Positions 9,378-17,378 of a DNA stretch of 64,000 nt are shown in pieces; the first letter of the stretch is position 1; each line of letters starts with the position of its first letter. The stretch comes from Pantoea sp. IMH (lineage in GTDB: Bacteria; Pseudomonadota; Gammaproteobacteria; Enterobacterales; Enterobacteriaceae), in assembly GCF_000599885.1 (NCBI RefSeq), contig NZ_JFGT01000005.1:62001-126000 (forward strand), read 5' to 3'. Position numbers and translations under genes: made by a program. Under the pieces are notes generated by a model. That model was not told the DNA's origin, did not search any database, and was given only the letters and a program-made list of their open reading frames with translations.

Positions 9378-9446
9378 ATGAAAGAACCTCCGACCCGCGG
9401 CGGGCGATGGCACACAGGCAGAATAAGGAGTAACGCCTCTCTGTAA
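9378..9446 (+). CDS. Candidate mgtB leader peptide (MgtL/MgtP-like)
   Basis: A 22-codon frame reading MKEPPTRGGRWH at its start, with a strong ribosome binding site (AAGGA, eight bases before the ATG). It has consecutive Pro codons (CCT CCG) near the start. Leader peptides of mgtA and mgtCBR in Salmonella and E. coli carry Pro codons that make translation, and so transcription into the ATPase gene, respond to proline, charged tRNA or Mg2+. An in-frame ATG at 9297 would extend it to 49 codons but has a poorer ribosome binding site. Function is inferred from place and composition. Confidence 0.5.
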   Translation: MKEPPTRGGRWHTGRIRSNASL

Positions 9447-9560
9447 TCCTCCTGTCCGTTCCTGCTTGCTGCCCCGTCCCGATCCCCAAAAAAACTGAAA
9501 ATCCTCATGCGCAGGCGTGTTTCCCCGCGCCTGAATAAAAAGAAATTAAGGATCTGGCAA

Positions 9561-12233
9561 ATGAAAATGCATAACGCCAATGTAAAACGCGCCCGCGATT
9601 TAGCGATCGCTGGCGAGATAACACAAAGCCTGGACGCGACCCTGGCACGACTTAACACTGAACGTCATGGCCTGACACAGGCCGATGCCGCCGCGCGACT
9701 GCTGGAGCATGGCAAAAATGAGGTCGCCAGCGAGAAAGCGCCTCACCCGCTGGTGCAACTGGTGCAGGCTTTCAATAACCCTTTTATCTGGGTGCTGATG
9801 GTGCTGGCCGCCGTCAGTTTTTTCACCGATTACGTTATTCCGCTTCGTCACGGAGAAGAGGGCGATCTGACCGGCGTGATTATCATGCTGACTATGGTTT
9901 CGCTCAGTGGACTGCTGCGCTTCTGGCAGGAGTACCGTACGAACAGAGCGGCGGAAGCGCTGAAATCCCTGGTTCGCACGACGGCCACGGTGATCCGTCG
10001 CAGCAGTGAAACATCGCAGCCGGTGAAAATAACGGTTTCGCTGCAGGACGTTGTACCGGGTGACATTATTTTTCTTTCTGCCGGCGACATCGTCCCCGCC
10101 GATAGCCGACTGCTTACTTCCCATGGCCTGTTTGTCAGCCAGGCGGCGCTGAGCGGCGAAGCTATCCCGGTTGAGAAATCTGGTATCAGCTCGCCGATGG
10201 TGGCCGGCAATGCGGCTGAGAATGATCCGCTGCATTCACCGGCGATCTGCCTGATGGGCACCACCGTTGCCAGCGGTACGGCGACGGCGGTTGTTGTGGC
10301 AACCGGTAATCAAACCTGGTTTGGCTCGCTGGCAAAATCCGTGGTGGGCAAACGCCCGCTGACCGCCTTCGATCGCGGCGTGAACAGCGTAAGCTGGCTG
10401 CTGATCCGCTTTATGCTGGTGATGGTACCCATCGTGTTGTTTATCAATGGATTCACTAAAGGCGACTGGGCTGATGCGCTGATGTTTGCGCTGGCGGTGG
10501 CGGTCGGTCTGACCCCGGAAATGCTGCCGATGATAGTCAGCGCCAATCTGGCGAAGGGCGCTGTCGCCATGTCCCGCCGTAAAGTGGTGGTGAAGCGGCT
10601 CAACGCCATCCAGAACTTTGGTGCGATGGATGTGCTCTGTACTGATAAAACCGGCACGCTGACCCAGGATCGTATCATTCTGGCGCAGCATCTGGATGCA
10701 AATGGCTGCAACAGCGACCAGGTGCTGCGACTCGCCTGGCTGAACAGCCGCCATCAGAGCGGCGTGAAGAACCTGATGGACAAGGCGATCCTTCGCTTCA
10801 GCCAGGGCCATCTGGCCGTGAGCGGGCTGTGGCGCTACCGTAAAATCGACGAGCTGCCCTTTGATTTTGAACGCCGTCGTCTGTCTGTGGTGGTCGCTGA
10901 TGAAAACAGTCAGCAGACGCTGATCTGCAAAGGTGCGGTGGATGAAATGCTGGGCGTTTCCAGCCACTGGATGGACGCCGGAGAACGCCGCCCGCTGGAT
11001 GAGGCTGCCCGCCAGCAGTGGCGTCAGCAGGCTGAGGCGCTCAATCAGCAGGGATACCGCGTGCTGCTTGTCGCTGAGCGTAACCTGGGCGATAACCTGC
11101 CTTTGCTGCCGTTAAAGAAAGAGGACGAGTCTGGACTGACGGTTTGCGGACTACTGACGTTTCTCGATCCGGCAAAAGAGAGCGCCGGGCAGGCCATCGC
11201 CGCGCTGCATGAAAATGGCGTGACGGTAAAAGTGCTCACCGGCGATAACGCCGTTATCACCCGTAAAATCTGTCGCGACGTTGGACTGGAACCTGGCGAA
11301 CCGCTCTGCGGCAGTGACATTGCGCTGCTGGACGACAGCGAGCTGTCCCGCCTGGTTGAAACGCGGACGCTATTCTGCCGCCTGACGCCACAGCAGAAAT
11401 CACGCGTGTTACAGGCGTTGCAGCATAATGGTCACACTGTCGGTTTCCTGGGCGATGGCATTAACGATGCGCCAGCCCTGCGGAAGGCGGATATCGGCAT
11501 TTCAGTGGATACCGCCACCGATATCGCCAAAGCGTCTGCTGATATTATTCTGCTGGAAAAGAACCTGATGGTGCTGGAACAGGGTGTAATCAAAGGGCGT
11601 GAGACTTACGGCAACATCATCAAGTACCTGAACATGACCGCCAGTTCTAACTTTGGCAACGTGTTCTCCGTGCTGGTGGCGAGCGCCTTTATTCCGTTTT
11701 TGCCAATGCTGGCGATCCATCTGCTGCTGCAAAATCTGCTGTATGATCTCTCCCAGCTGGCGCTGCCCTGGGACAAGATGGACAACGCGTTCCTGCGTAA
11801 ACCCCGCCAGTGGGATGCGAAGAATATTGGCCGCTTTATGCTGTGGATTGGCCCGACCTCCTCGCTGTTTGATATCACGACCTTTTTTATTATGTGGCAC
11901 GTATTCGCTGCCAACAGTGTCGAGCACCAGGCCCTGTTCCAGTCCGGCTGGTTTGTCGAGGGGCTGCTCTCTCAGACGCTGGTGGTGCATATGCTGCGTA
12001 CGCAAAAAATCCCTTTTATCCAGAGCCGCGCCGCGCTGCCGGTGATGCTGGCAACCGGCGTGGTGATGGCACTGGGCATCTGTATTCCGTTTTCTCCGCT
12101 GGGCCATATCGTCGGGCTGGTGCCGCTGCCATGGACCTATTTCCCATGGCTGGTCGCTACGCTGTTCGGCTACTGCGTGGTCGCGCAGGGAATGAAACGT
12201 ATTTATATGCGCCGCTTCGGCCAGTGGTACTGA
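9561..12233 (+). CDS. mgtB: Mg2+-importing P-type ATPase, MgtB type
   Basis: Inner-membrane P3B-type ATPase that brings Mg2+ into the cell when it is scarce. From the ATG at 9561 (AAGGAT upstream) it has 890 residues; a frame open to 9507 has no ribosome binding site. The phosphorylation motif DKTGTLT begins at Asp362, with TGDN near 575 and GDGINDAP at 631-638. Details such as TDYVIPLRHGEEGDLTGV and the ending RRFGQWY resemble Salmonella MgtB more than MgtA. There is no mgtC beside it. A 30-codon membrane peptide gene follows after 10 bases, as mgtR follows mgtB in Salmonella. Confidence 0.93.
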   Translation: MKMHNANVKRARDLAIAGEITQSLDATLARLNTERHGLTQADAAARLLEHGKNEVASEKAPHPLVQLVQAFNNPFIWVLMVLAAVSFFTDYVIPLRHGEEGDLTGVIIMLTMVSLSGLLRFWQEYRTNRAAEALKSLVRTTATVIRRSSETSQPVKITVSLQDVVPGDIIFLSAGDIVPADSRLLTSHGLFVSQAALSGEAIPVEKSGISSPMVAGNAAENDPLHSPAICLMGTTVASGTATAVVVATGNQTWFGSLAKSVVGKRPLTAFDRGVNSVSWLLIRFMLVMVPIVLFINGFTKGDWADALMFALAVAVGLTPEMLPMIVSANLAKGAVAMSRRKVVVKRLNAIQNFGAMDVLCTDKTGTLTQDRIILAQHLDANGCNSDQVLRLAWLNSRHQSGVKNLMDKAILRFSQGHLAVSGLWRYRKIDELPFDFERRRLSVVVADENSQQTLICKGAVDEMLGVSSHWMDAGERRPLDEAARQQWRQQAEALNQQGYRVLLVAERNLGDNLPLLPLKKEDESGLTVCGLLTFLDPAKESAGQAIAALHENGVTVKVLTGDNAVITRKICRDVGLEPGEPLCGSDIALLDDSELSRLVETRTLFCRLTPQQKSRVLQALQHNGHTVGFLGDGINDAPALRKADIGISVDTATDIAKASADIILLEKNLMVLEQGVIKGRETYGNIIKYLNMTASSNFGNVFSVLVASAFIPFLPMLAIHLLLQNLLYDLSQLALPWDKMDNAFLRKPRQWDAKNIGRFMLWIGPTSSLFDITTFFIMWHVFAANSVEHQALFQSGWFVEGLLSQTLVVHMLRTQKIPFIQSRAALPVMLATGVVMALGICIPFSPLGHIVGLVPLPWTYFPWLVATLFGYCVVAQGMKRIYMRRFGQWY

Positions 12234-12243
12234 GGAGAGCGGG

Positions 12244-12336
12244 ATGAAACATAAAAATGCGGTTATCGCGATAGTGCTGTTTTTCCTCGGGCTGGTGATC
12301 TTCTCCAGCGGGCTGCTGATGATATTCAGCTTATAG
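12244..12336 (+). CDS. 30-residue single-span membrane peptide, MgtR-like
   Basis: ATG at 12244 with GAGGAG eight bases before it, ending at TAG 12334-12336. The product starts MKHKNAVIAIVLFFLGLVIF and is almost entirely one hydrophobic helix. It lies ten bases after the mgtB stop, so it must be co-transcribed. Salmonella MgtR is also a 30-residue single-span peptide encoded right behind mgtB, where it promotes turnover of MgtC and affects the Mg2+ transport system. The amino-acid sequence is not obviously the same, so the link rests on size, topology and place. Confidence 0.65.
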   Translation: MKHKNAVIAIVLFFLGLVIFSSGLLMIFSL

Positions 12337-12340
12337 CGGA

Positions 12341-12367
12341 TGCTGCGCTGTTTTGCATGGCGCAGCA
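12341..12367 (+). terminator. Hairpin after the mgtB small-peptide gene
   Basis: TGCTGCGC (12341-12348) and GCGCAGCA (12360-12367) form an 8-bp stem directly after the small-peptide stop. No T tract follows, so termination strength is doubtful. Confidence 0.4.
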
Positions 12368-12392
12368 CCTCGTACAGAGGGAAAACAGGCCA

Positions 12393-12425
12393 GCGTCAGG
12401 GCGGATCGGGGATCTGCCCTGACGC
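12393..12425. terminator. Hairpin between convergent genes
   Basis: GCGTCAGGGC (12393-12402) pairs with GCCCTGACGC (12416-12425); the loop itself contains GATC pairs. It abuts the stop of the minus-strand gene at 12426 and lies between two convergent transcripts. Confidence 0.55.
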
Positions 12426-12668
12426 TTACACTTTGATAAAGCGCAGATAAATAAAGCGCAGAACAAAATATTCCACCGCGCCGAGCAGCAGGAACCAGAG
12501 GCAAAATACCAGCGTATAGAGCTGTCCGATATCGCTCAGGTGAAAGATCGCCATCAGCCGGTGGGTGAGGCTCAGGCCGAACCAGGGCGCAGGCAACAGC
12601 AGGGCGGAAAGAAATCCCAGCAGCAGGGTACTCATCGGCATCAAAAAGGTCAGAAAGGGATTTTTCAT
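12426..12668 (-). CDS. Small inner-membrane protein, unknown function
   Basis: An 80-residue hydrophobic protein, not recognised. Two membrane segments are likely (about residues 8-30, MPMSTLLLGFLSALLLPA region, and 48-75, GQLYTLVFCLWFLLLGAVEY). It ends with a basic tail (RFIYLRFIKV), so both ends may face the cytoplasm. A weak GGA lies before the ATG. It stands alone between the mgtB unit and mntP with its own downstream hairpin. Confidence 0.6.
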   Translation of the reverse strand: MKNPFLTFLMPMSTLLLGFLSALLLPAPWFGLSLTHRLMAIFHLSDIGQLYTLVFCLWFLLLGAVEYFVLRFIYLRFIKV

Positions 12669-13086
12669 CGGTATTCCATCTTAGTCAGTGGCGGCTATTT
12701 TCCGGCAATCGGGCCGCGGGTTCAATCCTCAAACGTCCGCCAGACACTTTGCCCCGCAGTCAGACGCAGAGGGGCATCTGGAGCAGGCATTTTTGGCGCT
12801 GTTGTTACGCATAAGGTCCGCGTTAATCCCCCAGGGTGATAAAGGTCGTAAAGGGTAACACAGTAATTCTTTTAGCCTTTTTGGTCATTATTAAGGCGCA
12901 GTTTTAGCATTCGTTAAAAAGTATAGCCGAGGCTATAATCAAATCCCTGATTTTACTGTCTTTTTTTTGCCATGGGCCCGTGGTAGCATGCCTGCCACAT
13001 TGAAGAGTTCGCGCTTGTTTTTACCGCGAGACGCTATTTTTTAACGCTTTGAGACGCTGTCAGGTCTCAGGGCCGGTATAATCCCC
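12669..13086. other. Upstream region of mntP
   Basis: About 420 bases without a gene. It holds the MntR-like palindrome and promoter at 12911-12939 and a leader of about 140 bases. I looked for the yybP-ykoY Mn2+ riboswitch found before mntP in E. coli; its GGGGAGTAG signature is not visible. The leader does hold small hairpins, such as GTGG...CCAC (about 12980-12999) and GAGAC...GTCTC (about 13051-13068). Confidence 0.5.
12911..12939 (+). promoter_or_regulatory. MntR-box-like palindrome over mntP promoter
   Basis: TATAGCC-GA-GGCTATA (12922-12937) is a perfect palindrome and resembles the MntR operator core ATAGC-N4-GCTAT. It overlaps a TATAAT (12934-12939) with TCGTTA 17 bases upstream. MntR activates mntP in E. 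coli when Mn2+ is high. Confidence 0.65.
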
Positions 13087-13659
13087 ATGAACCTTTACGC
13101 CACTCTGATTTTAGCCTTCGGCATGTCAATGGACGCATTTGCAGCGGCTATCGGTAAAGGCGCCTGCCTGCACCGGCCCGGCCTGAAGGAAGCCCTCCGC
13201 ACCGGCTTAATCTTTGGCATTATTGAAGCCCTGACGCCGCTGATCGGCTGGGCGGTAGGCAGCGTCGCCAGTCGCTACGTTATGGCCTGGGATCACTGGG
13301 TGGCTTTCACGCTGCTCTCCCTGCTGGGCGCGCGCATGATTATGGAAGGGTTGCGCAGGAAGGACCCGGTCTCTGAGGCGGCACTCAAAAGCCACGGTTT
13401 CTGGCTGCTGGCCTGTACGGCTATTGCCACCAGTGTGGATGCCATGGCAGTGGGCGTCGGACTGGCCTTTTTGCAGGTTAATATCGTGGTCACCGCGCTG
13501 GCGATTGGCGCTTCCACCATGATCATGGCGACGCTTGGGATCCTGCTGGGACGCTTTATCGGGCCGGTTATGGGCAAATGGGCAGAAGTCTTCGGTGGCG
13601 TGGTGCTTATCGGTATCGGCACCACTATTTTAGTTGGGCGCCTCGGCTGGCTGGGCTGA
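13087..13659 (+). CDS. mntP: Mn2+ efflux pump MntP
   Basis: Inner-membrane exporter of 190 residues that lowers toxic Mn2+. Six hydrophobic segments are visible. The first repeat carries [15 protein letters not shown] (about 11-25) and the second [15 protein letters not shown] (about 114-128); the buried Asp residues in these 'DA' motifs are needed for Mn2+ transport in the family. The ribosome binding site is poor, and a TATAAT-like string lies just before the ATG. It stands alone with an MntR-like site upstream. Confidence 0.93.
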   Translation: MNLYATLILAFGMSMDAFAAAIGKGACLHRPGLKEALRTGLIFGIIEALTPLIGWAVGSVASRYVMAWDHWVAFTLLSLLGARMIMEGLRRKDPVSEAALKSHGFWLLACTAIATSVDAMAVGVGLAFLQVNIVVTALAIGASTMIMATLGILLGRFIGPVMGKWAEVFGGVVLIGIGTTILVGRLGWLG

Positions 13660-13747
13660 TGCGGGCAAAAACAGGGAGAAACCGGCTGAGTTCTTCCCAG
13701 CGTTAATGGCCGTTTCATCGCCATTTTGTGATCCACTTCAAATTTAT

Positions 13748-13776
13748 TTGCCTGAATAACGGTCGTCTTGTATACT
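13748..13776 (+). promoter_or_regulatory. Strong sigma70-like promoter
   Basis: TTGCCT (13748-13753) and TATACT (13771-13776) are exactly 17 bases apart, followed by an AT-rich leader of about 35 bases before the 25-codon frame at 13818. Confidence 0.6.
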
Positions 13777-13817
13777 TTTTTTGCTATTTACTAACAAAAT
13801 TTGAATCAGGCAGACCG

Positions 13818-13895
13818 ATGAAAAAGTTCTTTAAATACGTGTTTCGTAGCTATGTGAACGTTTTTAAACACGTACCGCCAGGCGCAATGTCCTGA
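13818..13895 (+). CDS. 25-residue basic small protein
   Basis: A 25-codon frame starting MKKFFKYVFRSYVNVFKHVP, preceded by a good promoter and AGG about 11 bases before the ATG. The product is basic and aromatic-rich, and looks like an amphipathic, membrane-associated peptide. I do not recognise its family. The length and strong promoter argue for a real small gene, or for a small RNA that happens to contain it. A second frame of 59 codons (about 13936-14115) follows but I cannot support it. Confidence 0.5.
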   Translation: MKKFFKYVFRSYVNVFKHVPPGAMS

Positions 13896-14117
13896 GTTAC
13901 ACAGCAAGAAACCCTCGATAGCCGCGGTCAGGGAATGACCGGAGGTTATCACTTTTCCGCGCTATACCTTCACCTTACTTCGCTTTCTCTTTCTCCTCAT
14001 CGTTTTCCACAGGCCGACCGGTATCTGGCGGGCACACGGCTGCGTCTGCACTCTCACCTGAGTGGTAGTAAAAGAAGTTACAGGGAGTGGAAGAAACCGA
14101 AGAAGAAGGCGTGATAA

Positions 14118-14136
14118 GGCGGAGTCAGCCTCCGCC
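14118..14136. terminator. Hairpin ahead of the 14.1-14.5 kb gene
   Basis: GGCGGAG (14118-14124) pairs with CTCCGCC (14130-14136) around a five-base loop. It lies between the small gene on the plus strand and the stop of the minus-strand periplasmic protein. The T content after the stem is low in both directions. Confidence 0.45.
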
Positions 14137-14147
14137 TGCCGTTGCCG

Positions 14148-14492
14148 CTAGTCCTGGCTCTGATATTCGTTCAGCGTGGCGGTCTGGCACGCATTCATGT
14201 CCTTACCTGCCTGCTGTTTCTCTTCATCGCTGAGATTCATCCATGCCGCGACGACCGTTCTGGCTTCATCCTCATCAAACGCCGTTTTTTCAACGGAAGA
14301 AGGAGAGGTGCCTCTCGCCTTCAGATCCCGGAGCTGAGCGACGTAGTTGTCAGCTGACGAGGGCGATTTTTCCTGTGAAACGATAGTGCAAAGGTTAGCT
14401 ATATAAGCCTGTGAGGGATCATCACTCATTTCCTCTGCCTGCACCGCACCGGCGGCAGACAGCGCGGCAAGCAGTATCACTACTTTTTTCAT
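14148..14492 (-). CDS. Small periplasmic protein, unknown function
   Basis: A 114-residue protein with a clear signal peptide (MKKVVILLAALSAAGAVQA, cleavage after about residue 19). The mature part is acidic and helical, with two Cys (about 35 and 101) that may form a disulfide. It contains a Ser/Pro-rich stretch SPSSADNY and ends ATLNEYQSQD. AGGAG lies before the ATG. I do not recognise the family, and nothing in the context suggests a job. Confidence 0.65.
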   Translation of the reverse strand: MKKVVILLAALSAAGAVQAEEMSDDPSQAYIANLCTIVSQEKSPSSADNYVAQLRDLKARGTSPSSVEKTAFDEDEARTVVAAWMNLSDEEKQQAGKDMNACQTATLNEYQSQD

Positions 14493-14717
14493 TGCTGCTC
14501 CTGAATCAATGGAAAACGGATTACGATCGTAAACGACCTGACTATGAGTTTAGCTGGCTTACCGGGGCTGTGGAAGCCGCGCGTTTTTCACCTGGCCGGA
14601 CAGGGTAAAAAGGACGCGATAAAGATTTTGTCAGCGGGGGGAGGAGATAACGCCAGCGGTGACCGCTGAGGAAGACAACCACAAAAGCCGGTGTGAAACT
14701 GCGCGCTCGTGGCGCGC

Positions 14718-14749
14718 AAAAAAATCCCGTGTTCAGATGAACACGGGAT
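14718..14749 (-). terminator. Rho-independent terminator of the uronate operon
   Basis: ATCCCGTGTTC (14724-14734) pairs with GAACACGGGAT (14739-14749) over a four-base loop. On the minus strand it is followed by seven T residues. It lies 10 bases after the last gene of the operon. Confidence 0.9.
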
Positions 14750-14759
14750 GTTGAGGACA

Positions 14760-15401
14760 TTAACGGGCGATAAGCTGTTTCACCCAGGCGATAATTTCCG
14801 CATCTTTGCCCTGTTCGAACAGGCATTTCTGGAAGCGCTCGCCGCTGACGGCGGTTTTCACCAGCTCCGGGTCGATGGCAAGCAGGGTATCCAGATAGTT
14901 CTCCTTCATCACCGCTTTTTTGACCTGGTTAAGCAGGCCCGCATTGCGCACCTGTGGCTCTTTACGCTCCGGCGGATAGCCTTCGCCTTTACGGCCGGTA
15001 AAGGCTTTCTCAAAGATATAGCGCACGTTCAGCTCGGCGCCCCAGCCGAAGCCTTTGGCGAACGGCAGCGCCAGCGCATTACCGTTATTGATCTGGGCAA
15101 ACAGGAAAGCGTCAGCCGGATCGATGCAGTAACCGCAGGTCACGCCAGGGTGAATGTTCAGCGACAGCAATGCGCCCTGGCCGGTACCGCAGCCGGTCAC
15201 CACAAAATCGACCGCCTTTGAGTTAATCAGCAGGCTCGCCATGATGCCCAGGTGAATGTAGGTCAGGTGGTGATCCTGCTCGTCGCTCATGCCAACGTTA
15301 AATACGCTGTCATTGTTGTCTGCGGCTACGGCCTGAAGCTGGGCCAGTACAGCGGCGTTTTTGGCCGCCTGGCTGTTTTCCATCATTAATGCGATATTCA
15401 T
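14760..15401 (-). CDS. RpiB/LacA/LacB-family isomerase, DhuI-like
   Basis: A 213-residue cytosolic sugar isomerase. The N-terminus MNIALMMENSQAAKN and the central FVVTGCGTGQGALLSLN (about 66-82) are typical of the RpiB superfamily; the Cys in TGCGTG corresponds to the active-site Cys. Streptococcal DhuI belongs to this family and isomerises 4-deoxy-5-hexoseulose uronate, the step done by KduI in pectin degraders. Here the gene follows kduD by 38 bases and no kduI is present, so a KduI-like role is likely. The exact substrate is inferred. GGAG precedes the ATG. Confidence 0.75.
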   Translation of the reverse strand: MNIALMMENSQAAKNAAVLAQLQAVAADNNDSVFNVGMSDEQDHHLTYIHLGIMASLLINSKAVDFVVTGCGTGQGALLSLNIHPGVTCGYCIDPADAFLFAQINNGNALALPFAKGFGWGAELNVRYIFEKAFTGRKGEGYPPERKEPQVRNAGLLNQVKKAVMKENYLDTLLAIDPELVKTAVSGERFQKCLFEQGKDAEIIAWVKQLIAR

Positions 15402-15439
15402 ACTTTCTCCAGCGTTAACTTATGAGTAAAAGACAGGGA

Positions 15440-16201
15440 TTAGCGTGCCAGCCAGCCGCCATCCACGGCCAGGGTAAAGCCGTTAACATAGTCAGAGGCG
15501 TCGGAGGCGAGAAAAACCACCGGCCCCATCATATCCTGAGGTTTTCCCCAGCGTCCTGCCGGGATGCGGGCAAGGATCTCCTCGCTGCGATTTTCATCAT
15601 CACGCAGTTGCTGCGTGTTATTGGTCTCGAAGTAGCCAGGCGCGATGGCATTCACGTTAATACCATGTTTTGCCCACTCGTTGGCCAGCTGGCGCGTCAG
15701 GCCCAGTACCGCGCTTTTCGACGCGGTATAGGAAGGGACACGAATGCCGCCCTGGAATGAGAGCATAGAGGCAATATTGATAATTTTCCCGCCGTTGCCC
15801 TGCTTAATGAACTGACGGGCCACCAGCTGCGAGAGAAAGAAGAGCGTCCGGGTATTGACGTTCATCACATCGTCCCAGTCCTTTTCGGAAAATTCAATCG
15901 CGTCCTGGCGGCGGATAATGCCGGCGTTATTGACCAGAATATTTACCTGACCCATTTCAGCCACGGCCTGCTCCACCAGGGCGGGCAGCGCCGTCTGCTG
16001 ACTCAGATCGGCCTGCAGGTTGAGGAAGCGTCGACCCAGCGCGGTGATCTCGGCAGCGGTGTCAGCCGGTTCACTGCGGTTGATGCCCACAATGTCACAC
16101 CCGGCCTGTGCCAGCCCTACCGCCATACTTTTCCCTAGTCCGGTATTGCATCCGGTGACGATCGCCACCTTTCCGTGCAGAGAAAAATTATTCAGGATCA
16201 T
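15440..16201 (-). CDS. kduD: 2-dehydro-3-deoxy-D-gluconate 5-dehydrogenase
   Basis: Short-chain dehydrogenase of 253 residues that reduces 2,5-diketo-3-deoxygluconate to KDG with NAD(P)H. The cofactor motif TGCNTGLGKSMA (about 16-27), the NNAG motif (about 91-94), and the catalytic Ser/Tyr-x-x-x-Lys in SYTASKSAV (about 157-165) are all present, with the C-terminal VNGFTLAVDGGWLAR typical of KduD. AAGGA precedes the start. It is 14 bases downstream of the GH105 gene in the same operon. The product feeds KdgK, encoded at 952-1890. Confidence 0.92.
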   Translation of the reverse strand: MILNNFSLHGKVAIVTGCNTGLGKSMAVGLAQAGCDIVGINRSEPADTAAEITALGRRFLNLQADLSQQTALPALVEQAVAEMGQVNILVNNAGIIRRQDAIEFSEKDWDDVMNVNTRTLFFLSQLVARQFIKQGNGGKIINIASMLSFQGGIRVPSYTASKSAVLGLTRQLANEWAKHGINVNAIAPGYFETNNTQQLRDDENRSEEILARIPAGRWGKPQDMMGPVVFLASDASDYVNGFTLAVDGGWLAR

Positions 16202-16215
16202 GCTTTTTCCTTCTT

Positions 16216-17355
16216 TCAGAGATAGATATGCAGGTATTCCACCAGGCAGAGGATCGCCATTGCCTGACCGTACGGCATCGAGGTCAGCGGGATCTGCCGG
16301 TAGTAGTCGAGATTTTTGCCCATTGCGGTGCCGAACGAGACCTGAGTCAGTTCGCCATCGCTGTTAATGTTTGCGATCAGTCCTTTCAGCGCTTTTTCTG
16401 CCACCGCCACGTAGCGCCGATCGGCATAGCGCTTGCGGGCGGCCTTCAGCATACCGAAGGCGAAACCGGCAGTGGCGGACGCTTCCAGATAGGAATCAGG
16501 ATCGTCGAGCAGCGTGTGCCACAGGCCGCTTTCATGCTGGCACTGCTCCAGCGCCGCCAGCTGGCTGTTCAGTACCTGCTGCAGATAGCGACGAGTGGCG
16601 TCGTTTTCCGGCAGGTCGAGCAGGTCCAGAAATTCTGGAATGACGATAGTCAGCCAGCTGTTGCCCCGCGCCCAGCGGGCGTTGGCAAAATTGTGGTTGC
16701 CTTCAAAGGTCCAGCCGTGGAACCACAGTCCGGTTTGCTTATCCATCAGGTGCTGCGTATGCACCATAAACTGATATTTTGCTTCTTCAATATAGTCGCT
16801 GCGGTTCAGCAGCTTGCCAATTTTTGCCAGCGGCAGCACGGTCATCATCAGCGTGTCGTCCCACATCTGCTGGTGGTTCTCCTCCGCCAGCGTGATGTGC
16901 TGCATGCCGCCGCGTTCAGTCCGTGGCATGTCATGCATAATCCACTCGGCCCAGCTTTCAAGATAGGGCAACCAGCGGGGATCCTGTGTCTCTTCGTAGC
17001 GATACGCCAGCGTCAGGAACGGGCAGACGGTATTCACGTTGCGGGTGGTGGAGCCTTCGGCAAAACGGTCAGCGAACCAGTCATCAATGATCGCGCGTAG
17101 CCGATCGTCGCCGGTTTGACGGTAATATTGATGAATGCCGTACAACCCGATACCGTGCGTCCACTCCCAGCCCGCCCAGCCCTTGGTATCGATAACCCGC
17201 CCATCGTCCAGCCGCAGCAGAAACTCCCCGGTGTCATCGGTGATATTCACCAGGTTATCCACCAGCTTATTGATCAGCTGATGCAGCTCTGTCGCGGAGA
17301 TAAACCGTTCCGGCTGGCGTAGCAGCGGGCTCTGTTTTACGGGATAGATCAACAT
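16216..17355 (-). CDS. GH105 (GH88-like) unsaturated uronyl hydrolase
   Basis: A 379-residue alpha6/alpha6-barrel enzyme without a signal peptide, so cytosolic. Family features are WAGWEWTHGIGLYGIHQYY (about 60-78) and MWDDTLMMTVLPLAKIGK (about 163-180), whose Asp residues match the catalytic and binding positions of YteR-type unsaturated rhamnogalacturonyl hydrolases. These enzymes hydrate the 4,5-double bond left by lyases and release 4-deoxy-5-hexoseulose uronate. The downstream isomerase and kduD then turn that into KDG. AAGGA precedes the ATG. A GH88 enzyme for glycosaminoglycan disaccharides is an alternative. Confidence 0.85.
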   Translation of the reverse strand: MLIYPVKQSPLLRQPERFISATELHQLINKLVDNLVNITDDTGEFLLRLDDGRVIDTKGWAGWEWTHGIGLYGIHQYYRQTGDDRLRAIIDDWFADRFAEGSTTRNVNTVCPFLTLAYRYEETQDPRWLPYLESWAEWIMHDMPRTERGGMQHITLAEENHQQMWDDTLMMTVLPLAKIGKLLNRSDYIEEAKYQFMVHTQHLMDKQTGLWFHGWTFEGNHNFANARWARGNSWLTIVIPEFLDLLDLPENDATRRYLQQVLNSQLAALEQCQHESGLWHTLLDDPDSYLEASATAGFAFGMLKAARKRYADRRYVAVAEKALKGLIANINSDGELTQVSFGTAMGKNLDYYRQIPLTSMPYGQAMAILCLVEYLHIYL

Positions 17356-17378
17356 GGCGCTTTCCTTAGAAGATGAAA

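Noticed and set aside
9507-9560. Upstream extension of mgtB (MRRRVSPRLNKKKLRIWQ)
   Set aside because: No ribosome binding site, whereas the ATG at 9561 has AAGGAT; its basic run resembles a leader peptide but it is in frame without a stop.
11502-12368. 288-codon frame opposite mgtB
   Set aside because: Antisense shadow rich in His, Gln and Arg, with no ribosome binding site.
12940-13086. yybP-ykoY riboswitch before mntP
   Set aside because: The GGGGAGTAG signature and its partner loop are not visible by eye.
13936-14115. 59-codon frame after the 25-codon gene
   Set aside because: Its ATG overlaps a hairpin and lacks a ribosome binding site; the product is an odd Ser/His/Lys mix.
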